From positions 11,461,501 through 11,525,500 of the forward strand of contig JAYKKI010000032.1 of NCBI GenBank assembly GCA_039881145.1: a stretch of DNA of 64,000 nt, read 5' to 3'. This DNA is from Druceiella hillmani. Its lineage: Eukaryota > Arthropoda > Insecta > Lepidoptera > Hepialidae. Made by a program: the position numbers and the translations under genes. Each line of letters starts with the position of its first letter. Within the stretch, counting starts at the first letter, position 1. Below are positions 1-15,240 of this stretch, piece by piece. The notes under the pieces are model-generated. The model was not told the DNA's origin. It saw only the letters and a program-made list of their open reading frames with translations, and ran no database searches.

Positions 1-1438
1 AGAATATGAATGAATTTAATCTGACCAACTTTATTTCATATTTAGTCATGCTTACCCTTTTCATCGATAAGAGCAATTATTGAATCAAGTAAAAAGATAT
101 GACAATTTTCCTGTAATTTTTCACATTTCTGTTCCTAAAGTCCAACAACATATTTTTTATACATACAATTTTATTTTCCATACGAAATTTTTATAGGTTT
201 TCCCGCGTAACGATCTCTATTTAGGCAATATGTTTTCAAATTTAACCCGAAAATATTTTGATATCAATAGCTGTGTATATTTTAATCTCGTATCTGCCAA
301 CTCTTTAGTTTTAATGTTCGAAGTTCTTAACTCTTACTAAAATCATCAAACGACTTATCTATAATAAATGCTTTAAATTTAATGGTGTCTTTATTTCTAT
401 TTTTACGAATAATGTAGGTTTTCATTTGAGATTATTTCGCCATGATTATCCTCACGCAACCTTTCAGCAAAATTAATATATTATTTTACTTTAACAGAGA
501 GCTACCGACTATTTTACTATCAATCAATTTCCTTCATAATTAATCTTTATTAAAGATTTAGCTAAAATTTTAACACTCGAGGAAAAGCATAGGCGGTATA
601 TTATTTACGTTGTTTGAATTAAATTAACTTGACGATAAAGATAATAAATGACAGCTTATGATTTTAAAATTAAAATATGCGCCTTATTGCATAACACTAA
701 CTTGTTGTTATTAAAATCGACTCAATGAAAAATTAATTTACTTTTCCGCAACATAATACAATATCTCTTTTTCTGTATGGTAATCTTCGTCATATATTTT
801 AGTAATACTGCATATAATAATTAAAATTGATGATGAAACTAAAAGTTTATACGATGTGTTATTAATTGTAAAAATTTTCATGAAACTATAAATAGTTCTA
901 TACTTATATACTGGATCAAACAATAAAATAACCGAAAGCTATTTAAAAAAGTTGATGTTAATTTGTATTAAGTTTGCATGTCGTTATAGGCATTCCTTCA
1001 AACCAATTAGTTTTAAAGGTTGTATATTTAAATCCTAATGAATGTACGTGAAGGCTACGCAACATTTAAACTTAAGATTATTACAGCCAGTGGCGTTTCT
1101 ATCACAAGGACTGTTGGGCTCCGCCCTCTCATTTAAATGTCAAAAAATACTATTTCCATCTTTTCATCCACCCATATTATATCCTCGCACATCTAGGTAT
1201 AATTTTACCTACTTAATTCGAAAATTTATAATTTGAAGTTTATATTCCTTACCATAAAAATGTGTACCTAAACATGAATATTAACTTGTAAACAATACCA
1301 GACTTTGCGCAACGAAACGCCATATATTTGGGTTTTACTTACGTACCTATGTCTCCATATTGTTGCGGGCTAAAGTCATGTTATGCTAGCCTGCACACAA
1401 AATATTTAAAAAATAATAGTCTTGACCATCCTTGACGT
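1..1438. other. AT-rich stretch, nothing recognised
   Basis: No reading frame here shows a recognisable protein motif, and no repeat boundary or RNA gene is visible. The open frames at 738-923 (minus) and 1042-1236 (plus) are short and lack family similarity that I can see. Confidence 0.6.
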
Positions 1439-1818
1439 CTTCAAAATTTATGCATCCGGTACATCTTCGGCCTCAGAAAATAAGATCATGTCACTTCAGC
1501 AACAGGTCACTTCTCAAATGGCTGAAGATCCGTGATTGACGCCAACTTCACGTACTTGCACTTCTTTTAAATATATTAAAAAATCCTCAGAGTCCAAGTT
1601 ATCTTACTGGCAATTTTAAACATTTGTCTGCTCACGATCTTGGGCTACGATTTGAAAGTTCACTCACCCTACTTATTTCTAAACATACATCTACCACTTA
1701 CGAAAAATCCTTCACTGTCCAAGTAGCAAAAATTTGGAATCACTTGGATCCTGACATAAGGAAAATCACGTCCCAAAACATTTTCAAAGATCGAGTGAAA
1801 AAGTCCTGCTTCTCCTGA
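1439..1818 (+). pseudogene. Non-LTR retrotransposon RT C-terminal fragment (Jockey/CR1-like)
   Basis: This is the C-terminal tail of a non-LTR (LINE-type) reverse transcriptase, the enzyme that copies element RNA into a nicked target. Frame 2 from 1439 reads LQNLCIRYIFGLRK, the typical conserved QN-x-C-x-RFIFGLRK-like block. After an in-frame stop and a frame change near 1495, frame 1 continues with LLKWLKIRD, a TGA at 1540, then RQLHVLALLLNILKNPQSP. It ends with KSFTVQVAKIWNHLDPDIRK and the usual short basic tail before the stop at 1816-1818. The block order, the W-x-x-L-x-x-x-I-R signature and the distance to the stop fit Jockey/CR1-group elements. No 5' part, endonuclease or catalytic YADD region is visible, so it is a truncated, inactive copy. 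The clade within non-LTR elements is uncertain. Confidence 0.82.
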
Positions 1819-2350
1819 AATCTTTTCCTTTGTGCCCTTGTCCTTTCCTGTCTTTCCTATCCCAAATCATATCAATAGTATGTATTACTTATACTTTTGA
1901 ATTTTTATTATTTTTTTTTTGTCTAATGTATTATAAAGAATTTTCGAATGATGAAAATCTCTTACTTTTTTGCTCATCTGGCAATAAGTCCGCCATGTGT
2001 ATTACGCATAAAAGGTTATAAATAAGTAAATGATCTCCGACTAGTATAGAGCACTAAGACATAGCCCTAAATACATTTTAATACAAAATGAGGAAAGAGG
2101 GGTTGATAAAAAAATTTTTGTGACAAAAAAAATATTATCTAATATCACAATTTTCTCATTACTAAAAGTTTTCTACCGATATTAGCTTACGTAAATCTGT
2201 ATAAATTAAATGATCGGTTTTATTAAAGTAAATATAAACATATTCCGACATGATAGTCGTATATACCCATAAGTATAGGTCGCGACTGCGCAAATGCAGT
2301 CTATCATGTTTTCTCTAGCACAATTAGCAATTCACCTTATGCTATGACAT
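1819..2350. other. AT-rich stretch, nothing recognised
   Basis: This may include the 3' untranslated tail of the preceding non-LTR fragment, but no poly-A or tandem tail clearly marks an end. A small CpG-bearing patch near 2265-2310 has no identified role. Confidence 0.5.
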
Positions 2351-2648
2351 AATTATATGAACAATTAAATGAAACTACGTGATGTAGTATTATTACTTTA
2401 TAGTACTTTCTTTAAGTTCTTTACCACGACCTAGGTATGTTTGTATTACAACATCTAACAGGTGGGCTATTGGCAAAAATGTCATAATACAATGAAACCT
2501 ATGTTAGAATGTTATAATACAATGAAACCTAGGTCGTGGTAAAGAACTTAAAGAAAGTAGAAATAATACTACATCACGTAATTTCATTTAATTGTAAGTA
2601 ATGAATTCTTACAAAATTAACGCCAAATATATTCAAAATTATATGAAC
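2351..2648. mobile_element. Palindromic Penelope-like insertion, copy 1, with 12-bp target duplication
   Basis: The element spans 2363-2636 and is flanked by the direct repeat AATTATATGAAC (2351-2362 and 2637-2648), read as a 12-bp target site duplication. Its body is an imperfect palindrome: the left arm begins AATTAAATGAAACTACGTG and the right arm ends with the complement. Only the right end carries an extra terminus, which on the minus strand begins TTGAATATATTTGG. Each arm holds a segment resembling a hammerhead ribozyme (see the copy at 39.8 kb). Here those cores are damaged by small insertions and by a partial duplication of about 30 bp around 2490-2530. The asymmetric palindrome and long target duplication resemble inverted pLTRs of Penelope-like retroelements. 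There is no reverse transcriptase, so the copy is non-autonomous. Confidence 0.68.
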
Positions 2649-5594
2649 TTGATGAACAAAAAAACACTTAGTAGCCAAAAAAAGGATTACATTTTCAAAT
2701 GAATTTATTCTTTTCTGTGTCGTTTCATTATATATTTTCTTAATACTGAATCACATACCCTCCTATCCACATTTTCATAACACGTGCTTTTTTTATTATT
2801 AACTTAGTAATTCAGTAAGTACAATTAGGAGCAATACAAAACCGTAAACAAAAATTATAAATTGCAAATCCATCAGTCGTCATACTTCTTTATCTATCTG
2901 TGTGTAGAGTTTTACATTGACAAAATTTTTCTGCATAAATAGTAAAATTTTTACATTAACAAAATTTTTCCTCACATGTAGTAAAATTTTATTGTCTAAC
3001 TTCTTTACAATATTACGAATATTATATCCAGTTTTTGCATTATGACGAAGTTGGCATTTGAGTGTTTGCTTGTCGTTTATCGTCTCGGTGTAAATAAAAA
3101 TATTTTATACGTAATGTTTTTGTGCTGTTAACGTTTATTACTGTAATCTCGTAGTTTTTAATGCGACATTTTCCAAAGTGCATGAAGGTTTTTCTGTACC
3201 AAGTAGAGTTGGCTTGGAGATCCTAGATTCATCCACTGCAAATTTAATAACATTTAAATATCATAAAATACCTGCATGATAGCTCCTCATAATGACAATT
3301 ACAAGTAGACTTAATAAATTTATTAAATCTGTCTTGTATTTATCAGAGCAGAACGCGGAACTTTTGTGATTTTCATGTTTTTTATTTGATTTATCCTCTA
3401 AGTTTAAATGGTTACGATCGTATTTCTGATAACATTAACTTCGTAAATTTGATATTTAAGTTTTTCTTTCTAAAATCTCTGAAAAGCTTTGACTTACGGT
3501 TTTGCTCGACTGCAGCTAAGCGTAGTGTAAATTTAAGATTTGCTAATTTATTGGTATATGTTAAACTAAACAGTTTTCCACCAAAAATACTTTCAAATTT
3601 AAAAACTTGTAAAATGCTTTCCCAAGCAGATATTCATTGCAAATAATAAAAGTTTACTATTGTTTTCAATTCGTAATCTTTTTAAAACTGACATAAATTT
3701 CTTTTTTTCTACAAATGAAGCCCATTTTTCTTATATAATAAGCCTAATAATAATTTAAGACATTTTACAAGAATTAAAATTGAACGTCATGGTCTGGCTA
3801 TTTCCCGATTGTGTATTCATATTGCAAAGTGGGCTTTTTTAATCTTCTGAGACTGAAGCTTTTTCTCTTTTCTCTGGAAAACTTCTGACAATATTAGTAT
3901 ATTGGAAAATTATAGTTTTTTATCATTTAACGTAGATGGTACATATAACAGTACATGTTAATACTTTACCACATCTTATCTAATTCTCCATATTTCATTG
4001 CTAGATTCTACGTAGGCTTTACTTGTTTAACGAATTTATGGTAGTGGTGAAAGATTTCAAACTCTTTTTTCTAACTGTTGTGTCAATAACTGATATATTT
4101 AGTGTTATTCTGACTGTATTGGGGAATAATTTCTGATATCATGGTAGTTTTTTATACGCTCAATATTTAATTTAAGTATTTTCATGATACTTGAATTTTC
4201 GTTTTCAATATAGATCTAGAACTATCTTAGATGAAATTAAAAATAAATAGTTTGGGAATCTTAATAACTCGCTCATAATAACTCGATCTTCAAACGATTT
4301 GGAAAAAAAATTTCTAACTTAAAGAAATTTTGTACATAAAGGCTGTGACAAATAGATAATCGAATAGAAAAGGAGTGATTTTAAAAGAAAGAGAAAATTG
4401 AGCGATTTTAAAAATGTTTCTTTTTTTTATAGACATAAATGACGTTTTATTCTTCCATCGTAAATAAAAGACGACACAAAAGTCTTATCAACGACACGCC
4501 CTTTCAACTTTATATCAAAGTCTCTGTTTGAACCAAATATATTTAAAAGTTAATCATATTGTAGGAGTTAAATATATGAACTTAGGTATGTGAGTTATAA
4601 TTCCAAAAATTTATTTTTTTTAATCAATTATTATTATGGTATAATATTCAGAAAATTTTGTGTGAATTCCTGTGGCACATATTTATAGATTAAACTAGTA
4701 TCTTCAATTAAATACCCAGCAATCGTTTTTCTATAATTTCATTTTCACCATATTTTCTCAATCTTTAGTTGATAGAATATGGTTACAGCTCATGACACTC
4801 AAATGAACTTGTTAATTTTTAAGTCTCCTTTCATTTGAAAAAGCCTGCCACGCTACTGTGTCTATAAATAGACTTTTTCATATGATAAATATAGGATTTG
4901 TATAGTACTAAAATTATTATTATGATTAAAGTTAAAAGCTAAGATTAAAATATTTCAAGCAGAGTATATTATCTCTTACGGTGTAAAAGCCATGACAAAA
5001 GTTTTACTAAGCACAAAAGTCATAAAATAATTTTAAAATTAAAATAATTTTTAGCCCATAACTTTTGGGAAATTTAATGTTTTTTAATAAAGCGATAAGC
5101 AAAATTTCAGACTCTTACAATAGTCTGTCCATTATATACAGTATTTTCTTGTTACTTGAAGAGAGCTTTTATTTCTTATAATTACGAAGGAGATTTGATT
5201 CTAAGCATAATGCATTTTTATATCATTAATTGTTTAAAATTATAATCAAGTTTAAAAATAAATCTGACACTAACGCGGGAGACATATTTCTTAGCTGCAT
5301 TTAATTATATAATTATACTAATAGTTTAACTATAAATGTAATTTTAGCACCTATTTTCTTTCCTTTTAGAAAATGCTATTTTTCCTAAATTTTGTTTAAT
5401 ATGCTAGAGTTGAAGAGAAAGTCACGTTTTCTCAATTCACTAATTTTTAAATTGCAACGCATTTCTTGTATAAAAATAGCACTCTTATACACGCGTACGC
5501 GCACATGCTCGTATTCATGCACAATAGTACATACATACTTGCACACTTCGAGTTTCACTCAATTTTGTTCAAACAATTAATTTATCAAGGTTTG
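2649..5594. other. AT-rich stretch, only a small tandem duplication seen
   Basis: No gene is recognised. A two-copy tandem repeat of about 40 bp lies at roughly 2909-2990, sharing TTACATT-ACAAAATTTTT and GTAAAA blocks. The open frame at 3386-3646 is AT-driven and shows no motif I recognise. Confidence 0.55.
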
Positions 5595-7800
<2,206 letters not shown>

Positions 7801-8955
7801 AAAAATTACAAAACGTTACATACTTTTAGATGTCGCTCTATTCTATGACTCGACAGGTTAGACAGGGCCCGTAAATGTTGCACCAAAAATCGTGGTGCAA
7901 AATTTATGGCAGTGTAATGCTGAATGCGATGAGCCTCTACCACTCAATATCTATAAAGCATGGTGTAAAATTAAAAAGCAGCTACAATACTTGAATGAAA
8001 TTAAATTGACACGAAAAACACGCGTTTTATAATGCAAGTAAAAAAGCATATTGGGAATGCATTTACATAATATTAGATCAGTCGATTAGAATAATAAAAC
8101 CTTTAGGATTTTACTATGCTTAAACAATAGAGTCGCTCCAATTATAATAGTGTCACTGCCAAAATTGGAGTTATTTGCCTCATTGTTGCGTTGTCGGCTG
8201 ACAAAAACAATTTACAAGGAAGTTGAGAATGTAATTCTGTGGTTAGACTCATCCGTCACACTACAATGGATCAAAACATAGCCCTATATATTAAAAACAT
8301 TTGTAGATAATCGCGAATCTGAAATATAGGAGATCACAATAGCAATGTATTGAACACATGAGGGCTTGTACAATATCAATGTATTGAGCACATGATTGTA
8401 TGATTCACGACAAATTATCATTTGAGGACGGTCCAGATTGACTAAGCAAAGACAAATCTTATTGGCCAAAGGACATTAGCCACCCAGTCGCAATGTGTGA
8501 ACTAAAACGGCAGAAGTTTAAAAACAGCTTATGTATTGCGGTTTAAAGACAATTTAAGAAAAACTAATAATAAATAATATGGTCAATTGACACTTACGGA
8601 AATTAATGAGAATTTAACTGTAATTTGGCAAATAACTCGACGTGGTTATTTTCGAAATAAAAAAAAATCAAAGGAAAATAATGTTAACCCGCAAAGTACG
8701 TTACACGCATTGAATCCATTTCTGATTGACAATAAATTGATTCGAGTGCAGACGTTTAAAAAAATGTAATCTCTCATGCACCGAGAAACGTCTTATCATT
8801 TTATCGAAGTCCCATCAAATAACTAGTTTAATCATACGCGAGCGACACGTCATTAACCTATATTTAGCAACTCTTAGTGTGGTCCGAACGAATTACTGGC
8901 CTTTATATAGTAAATTTTGTTGCGGCAAAAGCAAATTAGACACAGTATGGTTAAT
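7801..8955 (+). pseudogene. Decayed BEL/Pao LTR-retrotransposon polyprotein (RT, RNase H, integrase start)
   Basis: The blocks appear in BEL/Pao order with many stops and frameshifts. Around 7801-7990 the frame reads ITKRYILLDVALFYDSTG, then GPVNVAPKIVVQNLWQ, then EPLPLNIYKAWCKIKKQL, matching the end of the reverse transcriptase and connection region. Around 8128-8300, SRVAPII-type text is followed by SLPKLELFASLLRCRL, then VILWLDSSVTLQWIK, which is the RNase H core with its D-S-x-V-x-L-x-W-I signature. The Y-I-L-K-T-F-V-x-N-R block follows. GPDWLSKDKSYWP lies near 8432-8470. LHALNPFLIDNKLIRV (about 8700-8750) and a degraded H2C2 region ending near 8955 mark the start of the integrase. No LTRs were recognised at either side. 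The open frame at 7588-7785 directly upstream could belong to the same element, but I could not match it. Confidence 0.85.
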
Positions 8956-11093
8956 TTAAAACTATAATGTTAAGGCACGCATTTCTCTAAGAGTCTATAG
9001 AATAATATTTAAAACACATATCGTACCAATTTGCTGGATAATGAAGACGGAATTTTTATAACTCGTAATTTCCAAACAAATAGTTAAATCCTTAAAAGCA
9101 TATTAATTAAGTTTTACAAATACAAAATTTAGACATAATTGTGAATAAAAGGGGGCAAGCCGACAAAAGAACCTGCCCCTGTTTAATGGATATAATTAAG
9201 AGTATCCTGTAGCATAATATGCTTCACGTATTAGCCAAATAACTAGGCAACTACGACACATATAGCAAAATTTTAATAATTAGAAATTTAGAATGAAAGA
9301 AAGTAAGATTTATCTGAAACCTAAAATCGTTTGCAAAAATGTGATTTAAATTCGCTAAAATAATTTGATCATAAATCGGTGCAATGTATTAATTTATGTA
9401 GCCAACGATATTTAGATCTTGTAATCACTATATTTAAGGTCCTCCCTATACGTTACAATAAAATCATCACCGATTAATAAACAGCACTCCTCAATTTTGA
9501 TATGTAAAATTGTTGCTAACTTCATTGTACAGCGTTTTCATAGTTTTTTTCACATTTTATTGAAGGTACAGGGTTCAGAATATTCCATTTAAAATCTGGT
9601 AAACTAATAAAGTGCAATTTATATTTACATGTTTCATGCACACTTTAATAAATGAAGAAACTGTTATTAAATCCCATCTACGCTCTAAGCAAAGTGGACT
9701 AGCACATTTTTCGACTATATTGGGCTCTAGATCATGCCGCTGATCGGGGGTCAATACTAATACTTTTACGAACTCTTTATTTGCTTCTACCTTTATTCCG
9801 TCAATTATATTCGGTTTCTGACAGCTCTCGCCATTGTAAGAATTTTCCTATACGGGCTTCGTTTTTTCTTTGGAATTTCTATCATCACTAAGAATTTTCC
9901 TAAATGTTTCTAATTTATTTATTGAAAAACTATAGTCTATTTTCACAATTTCTGCACAAAATATTGTAAATACCCTGTATTAAAAACACTACCGCAGTGA
10001 ATTAAAAAAAGTTAATTCTCTCTTCTCCTGTATATTTGGTGGTGTGCGAATTAAAGTTTTCCGCTAAATTATTTGTTTGATTGTGAACTAAATACTAAAT
10101 TGCCGTTTAATTATACCAACTTTGGAGAAATTAGTGTTTTTCTGGAATATTATCTTGGTTTGAAGTTCAAATCAAACTGACAAAAGGAAATGATAGAACA
10201 ATAAAAAAAGATGTTTACTAGGACGAAAAAGTGATGAATTAAATAATCGAATAAGTGGAAGAAAATCGAAACTAGATATAATTAGATTGTGATGAATTTG
10301 AGTATCAATATAACACTTAAAATCTAGGCTAGAGGCGATTTAAAATTATAATATGTACACACATTTACATAAAATATATAAAACATTTAAAGCATGAGTA
10401 GAACCCGTACTACAAGAATTCCGTACACATATTCCGGAACTGGAATTTTTTTCCTCCTGTAATTAAGTCCTGTATCGATTAGAGAAACCCACACGTTCCC
10501 TCCTTGTTTTTATTTATAAATTAAATTTGGATTTTTAAAATTGACTTTTTGATGTGTTTTAGTAAAGTTACAGTTTATTTATTTATTTATTTATGGGGAA
10601 AACAAATACAAGTCACAACGTTATAAAAATACATGAGTTTTATATTAGACAGACTTGTATCCTAATATTTCTACATCCAGGCATTAATGTACCTTGAGAA
10701 ATAATACATATGAAGGTTGATTAAAACTATGGTATTAATAAAGCTATATAAAATAATAGTCATAATTTAACAATAACAGTAGAATATTAAAAATTGATTT
10801 AACAATAATTGGTAAATATAAATGGAAAACAAGAATACAAAATTAAAAAATAACATTAATTACTTTTGCTCATGTTGACTGAAAATAATAATAATAATAT
10901 TAACAATAGCAATATAAAAATAACAGAAATAATTTAAGATCAAATAAATAAGAATTATGAAGGAGAATACTAATATTCAAAGTTAACACTAATTAATTAT
11001 TTATTAATGGAATGACCCTTAAGTAATGATCTAGAAAGGGACAGCTTATATTAGGATGACGAACTAGTTAAAATATCGAAAGAATGGAACAGC
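8956..11093. other. AT-rich stretch, nothing firm
   Basis: Simple TTTA repeats occur at about 10577-10593. The remainder of a BEL/Pao integrase or LTR would be expected just downstream of 8955, but no convincing motif or terminal repeat was found. Confidence 0.45.
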
Positions 11094-11570
11094 TTATTTT
11101 ATTTTATTTATTTTATTTTATTTATTACCACAAAGTTTGCGTGGTGGCGCGGAGGATACCGGCATTAGTACGAGCTATGGGAAGGTGAAAGAGGAGCAGA
11201 GCCTCTTTCGCAGAGAAGGTGAAAGAGGTCGATATCCCGGGACACAAAACTATAGTTGGCGTTCAATGTCTGAACAATTGTATCGATTATGACAAATATT
11301 GTACAATACCGTTGCACCCAATTCAATATACCCGCTGTGTAGCCTGCTGTATTTAAACAGCAAAATTGCCTTAACATAATCATTTCTTTGGCATATTAAA
11401 GCGGTATTGCAATGAGCGTATATGTCGCCTTTATACTCGTTCAATCATATCAGAATAGATAGCAAAATAAGGATTCCAGATTGCAAGTTGAGATCGAACC
11501 AGAGCTGTGTAAAAGATACGATACCTTTTCATCTTCCGAAAGGGTTTGGCAGTTCTTACTCAGTAATGCA
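11094..11570 (-). pseudogene. Non-LTR retrotransposon RT C-terminus with A-rich tail
   Basis: Read on the minus strand, the fragment begins near 11570 and gives IFYTALVRSQL, then WNPYFAIYSDMIERV, a stop, then RRHIRSLQYRFNMPK. It ends with a PGIS-x-S-F-T-F and ARTNAG block. This is the C-terminal tail of a Jockey-group LINE reverse transcriptase, where L-V-R-S-x-L-E-Y-x-x-x-x-W-N-P is diagnostic. Part of the LEY block is missing here, and there are several stops and frameshifts. On the minus strand the sequence ends GTTTGCGTGG reversed into a tail of TAAAA/TAAATA repeats at 11094-11127, the expected 3' end of a target-primed insertion. It is 5'-truncated and dead. The opposite-strand open frame at 11422-11616 is a shadow. 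Confidence 0.8.
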
Positions 11571-14500
11571 TAGGTGTCCATATGGTAATTGGCTCCATGT
11601 GAATGTTAAGGTGTAATTCAGAATAAAAACAACCCTCATTAATTTTGGAACCAAAAATAACCTTAATTAATAATAAATAGTTAAGTACTTATTTTATTGA
11701 CACTTCTGTAGACAAGCGATATCCGTCGAAAAATTGACCTAAAATAATTATAAATTAACTCAAAGATATTTAAAATATTCATCGCTTTTAATAGCGTTAT
11801 TAATTTATGGCTTTAAATTGAATTATATTCTGATATTCTTGATCTCGTCGTCTTTATATTCATTAAAATAAACGGGTCCCATTAATGTTGCAATTAACGA
11901 AACAGTTTTATTGAATTCAAAAGCGGTAAAACAAATATCAAATAACTAAGGAAAAACAATCGAATAAACGGAAATGAGTTTTGAAATTCCGCTAAATTAT
12001 TTATGAATCTTCTTTGAAAGCAGATCGTCGCCAAATACACGCTTTGAATTCTTTGAACTCGATATTTAAGTTTATTATTTTGATTGTCGGCATCCTGTTC
12101 TGAGAAATATGTTTTTTTTTTAAATCAGCACAGTTGAAACAATTTTAGTATATTATCTGTTTATAGGGTTGTGTAGGTAAGGAATCCTAATAATTTTGTC
12201 ATGTTTGTTCATCCGTTTATCAAGACCTCATAATTTTTAAAGTTTTAGATTTATTCGCATGAAACATTGTACGTATATAATTCATATGTGAATATATAGC
12301 AATATTAAAAGAAAAAGAATTAAAAGACAAATTATTACATTTTATATATGTGATTACCTACATTTAATGTGGGCTGGAATATTTTTACTTGCAAATTCAA
12401 TTAAGGGTAATGATCGTTAGATAAGTATTTTGAAATGAAATGATCATTAAAATGATCATCACTGCAATGGTACTTCGAAATGAAAACTATTTTTAATTTC
12501 AAATCTTGATTTTTTAAATATTAAGCTTCAAACTGACATACAATATGTCCCATTTTCCTCCCTCAACTTTTTCAACCATGGACTAATAAACGTTGAAAAC
12601 TTCAAAATGCTATAAATTGAAACTTTGAAATCACTTTACCCTAAATAATTTCCGAATATAACTCAGTTATTTCCGTGATATAATGAAGAGTCTCATTTTA
12701 TAAATATGTGTAAATCTCATTTTACAATTTCATTGTTTTTTTTCTCTTAAGTTACATTTATTTTAATTCCTATTAACTTTACATCATTGTAAAGTGTACA
12801 CATTAAGCTTTTCATATTAGAGTGGAAACCTCATTCCATCTACGTATCTTAAAACGCTTTATTTAACATTAATGAGAGAGATGCCGCTATTTTACAAAGC
12901 GACATAGACGTACCCCATAGTCAGTCTTTCTAGTTTTTTACTGTAGTCTTTATCTGAATGGTGTGGTAAATACTGCAAGCTAACATGCAATGCTAGAAAT
13001 GAATGCCTTTCGGCTTATTATAGATTATTTTATTTTATTCCAATAAAAACAATAAAAAAATACATTTATACAGACAAAAACCAAAAAAATCGTTGGATTT
13101 TCTTTTTTCAACGAGTGAATTAGACATCAAGAACCTGTATTAGGAAATTGTTGACAAAAGATAAAATAATTAGAAAAAGGCTGCCCTAACTTACATGAAG
13201 TGAAGACAAGTTTTTCAAATTAATTTAAATATTATAATTAGGGAAATCGAATTAAAAACACTGAAATTGATTTTAATTGGAAGTAATTTCTTTATTGTGA
13301 TCAAGAATAATACGAGTAAAATAAGGACAACAGGTATTAAAACATTAGAGATACTGTCTGCAGGAATTGAAAATTATACTTCCGCGAAGAAGTAAAGAAT
13401 TAATATAATTGGTACGAATAAATAGGTCTAAACACTCCACAAGGAGAGAAAACATTTATTCAGAATTTTATAAGAGTGCAAAGTTAAAAGCCCTAATAAC
13501 AGTCTAAGACATATGTACAAATATATTGGAAAGGAAATATTTATAATGTCTTTAAATATGTTATGCACTTCTTCATTAATTAAGTAATAAGGTATAATGA
13601 AAACTACGAGAGTACAAGTATTTATTATATTGTAACATTATCTCTCAGATACTTGGAAAACAATTATAATATATTCTTATATATTTAACCTAATTTGCAA
13701 AGGTCGAAAATCATTGAAATATTATAATTATGTAAAGTTTAGTTAAAAGTTTTATTTTTTTATTGGATAGATTTATTACCGTGTCTTGGGATATAAGAAC
13801 TTTTTTTTACTAAGAGTTTACGATCCTAAGTATATTTATGCCATTCACTTTTTAATTGGAACGTGTTTATTTTAATTCAGAGCAAATCAAATTTTTCTTC
13901 ATTACTTTTTATTTAGTGGAGCATCTTCACGATGTGTGAAATTAAAAATTTCGAAAAACTAGTTACGCGGATCTCTAAATATTATTTTCTTCACAATTTT
14001 AAGTAATGCATTTCAGAGATATGCTCAAAAATATTAGGAAAATATATATTTCTAAATCTACTTTCTACATTCGTACTACGAATAATTGAATAGTTACCAT
14101 ATAATGGTACTCCAAAAGTATATAAAATTTAAAAACAAATAACATTCACTTAACGGTTTAATACAATATAATGTTACCCTATATGGCACATAAACGGAAG
14201 TGAACAAATTATTTTGTTTGCTTTAAATTAGTTTAAATGTACATAATTTAACACTCTCACTACGACAGTTCCGGATACATTTAGACACATATAAGGTTAC
14301 AAAGTTTGTCGATTATATAATGTGTTATACATGATATAACTATAATTTGGAGTCGGAAAACGGTTTCGGAGTCGGAAACCGCCGTAAATTTCTTATTTCG
14401 TCGTAATTTCTACAATTATCTTTATTTAAAATGGGCTATAAATTTAAAACAAATTTTATGCAAACCTCTTGTAACGCTGTTTTTATATAATTTTAATGAG

Positions 14501-14744
14501 AAATTTGGGATTAGAACGAAAGGGAGATCAAATATTTTCTGTGGATATTTGCGGAAAAAATAGTTTTGAGATCCTTATAAGTCGCTTTTTCAATAGAAAC
14601 CCACATGTCCTATTAATTTGGGAAAAACAGTTACTTTCACCCTTCTAATATTTCTATATGAATATTTTTTGGAGTACTGCGATAAAAAGAGCTAATGTAT
14701 TTTATAATTATGTCATATTTCAAAATTCTACGCCGAACAAGTTC
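11571..14744. other. AT-rich stretch, nothing recognised
   Basis: No coding or repeat boundary is visible. A direct repeat of GGAGTCGGAAA occurs twice near 14350-14380. Ordinary insect intergenic DNA or old repeat debris is the best description. Confidence 0.5.
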
Positions 14745-15017
14745 TGAGGAAAACGAATGTGACAGAAAGACGGACGAACACATGAGTGTCCTTATAAGAG
14801 TTCAGTTTGAGGTTCGGAGCCCAAAAACGTAGACAAATATAAATTCGAGGAACGAGGGTTATTTTCATATCAGTTAATCTAACCTAATATAATAAAGGAG
14901 GAAAGGCAGTACGAGATAATTTTAAAAACTGCCCAGTTTTACCACAGTTTAAAAACTACCCAGTTTTACCACAGATTAAAAAAACCCAGTTAAAAGTATC
15001 AAGTTTTATACAGTGGG

Positions 15018-15240
15018 GTTGAACGCTTGTGCGCGTGGGTGTATATATGCGTCTGCGTGCATATGTGCGGGTGTGCGTGTGTGCACGTGCGTGCGCGTGC
15101 TTGTGTCTGAACAAGTGTGTGCGAGCGTGCGTTCGTACGTGCGAGCATGCGTGCTTGCTTACCTACTTGCGTACATACGTACTTGCGTACATGCGTACGT
15201 GCGTGAGTGCGGGCGGGCACGCGTGCGTGCGCGCTCGCAT
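15018..15240. repeat. Alternating purine-pyrimidine GTGCG-rich tract
   Basis: About 220 bp of GTGCGTGC and GTACGTGC type sequence, much richer in GC and CpG than its surroundings. Alternating purine-pyrimidine runs of this kind are prone to the Z-DNA form. The Arg/Cys/Ala/His-rich open frames on both strands are repeat artefacts. It sits at the same place in unit A as similar tracts in units B and C. Confidence 0.9.

Noticed and set aside
2351..2648. Calling the palindromic elements ordinary MITEs
   Set aside because: Target duplications are 8-12 bp and the element has an extra terminus on one side only, neither of which suits a standard TIR MITE.
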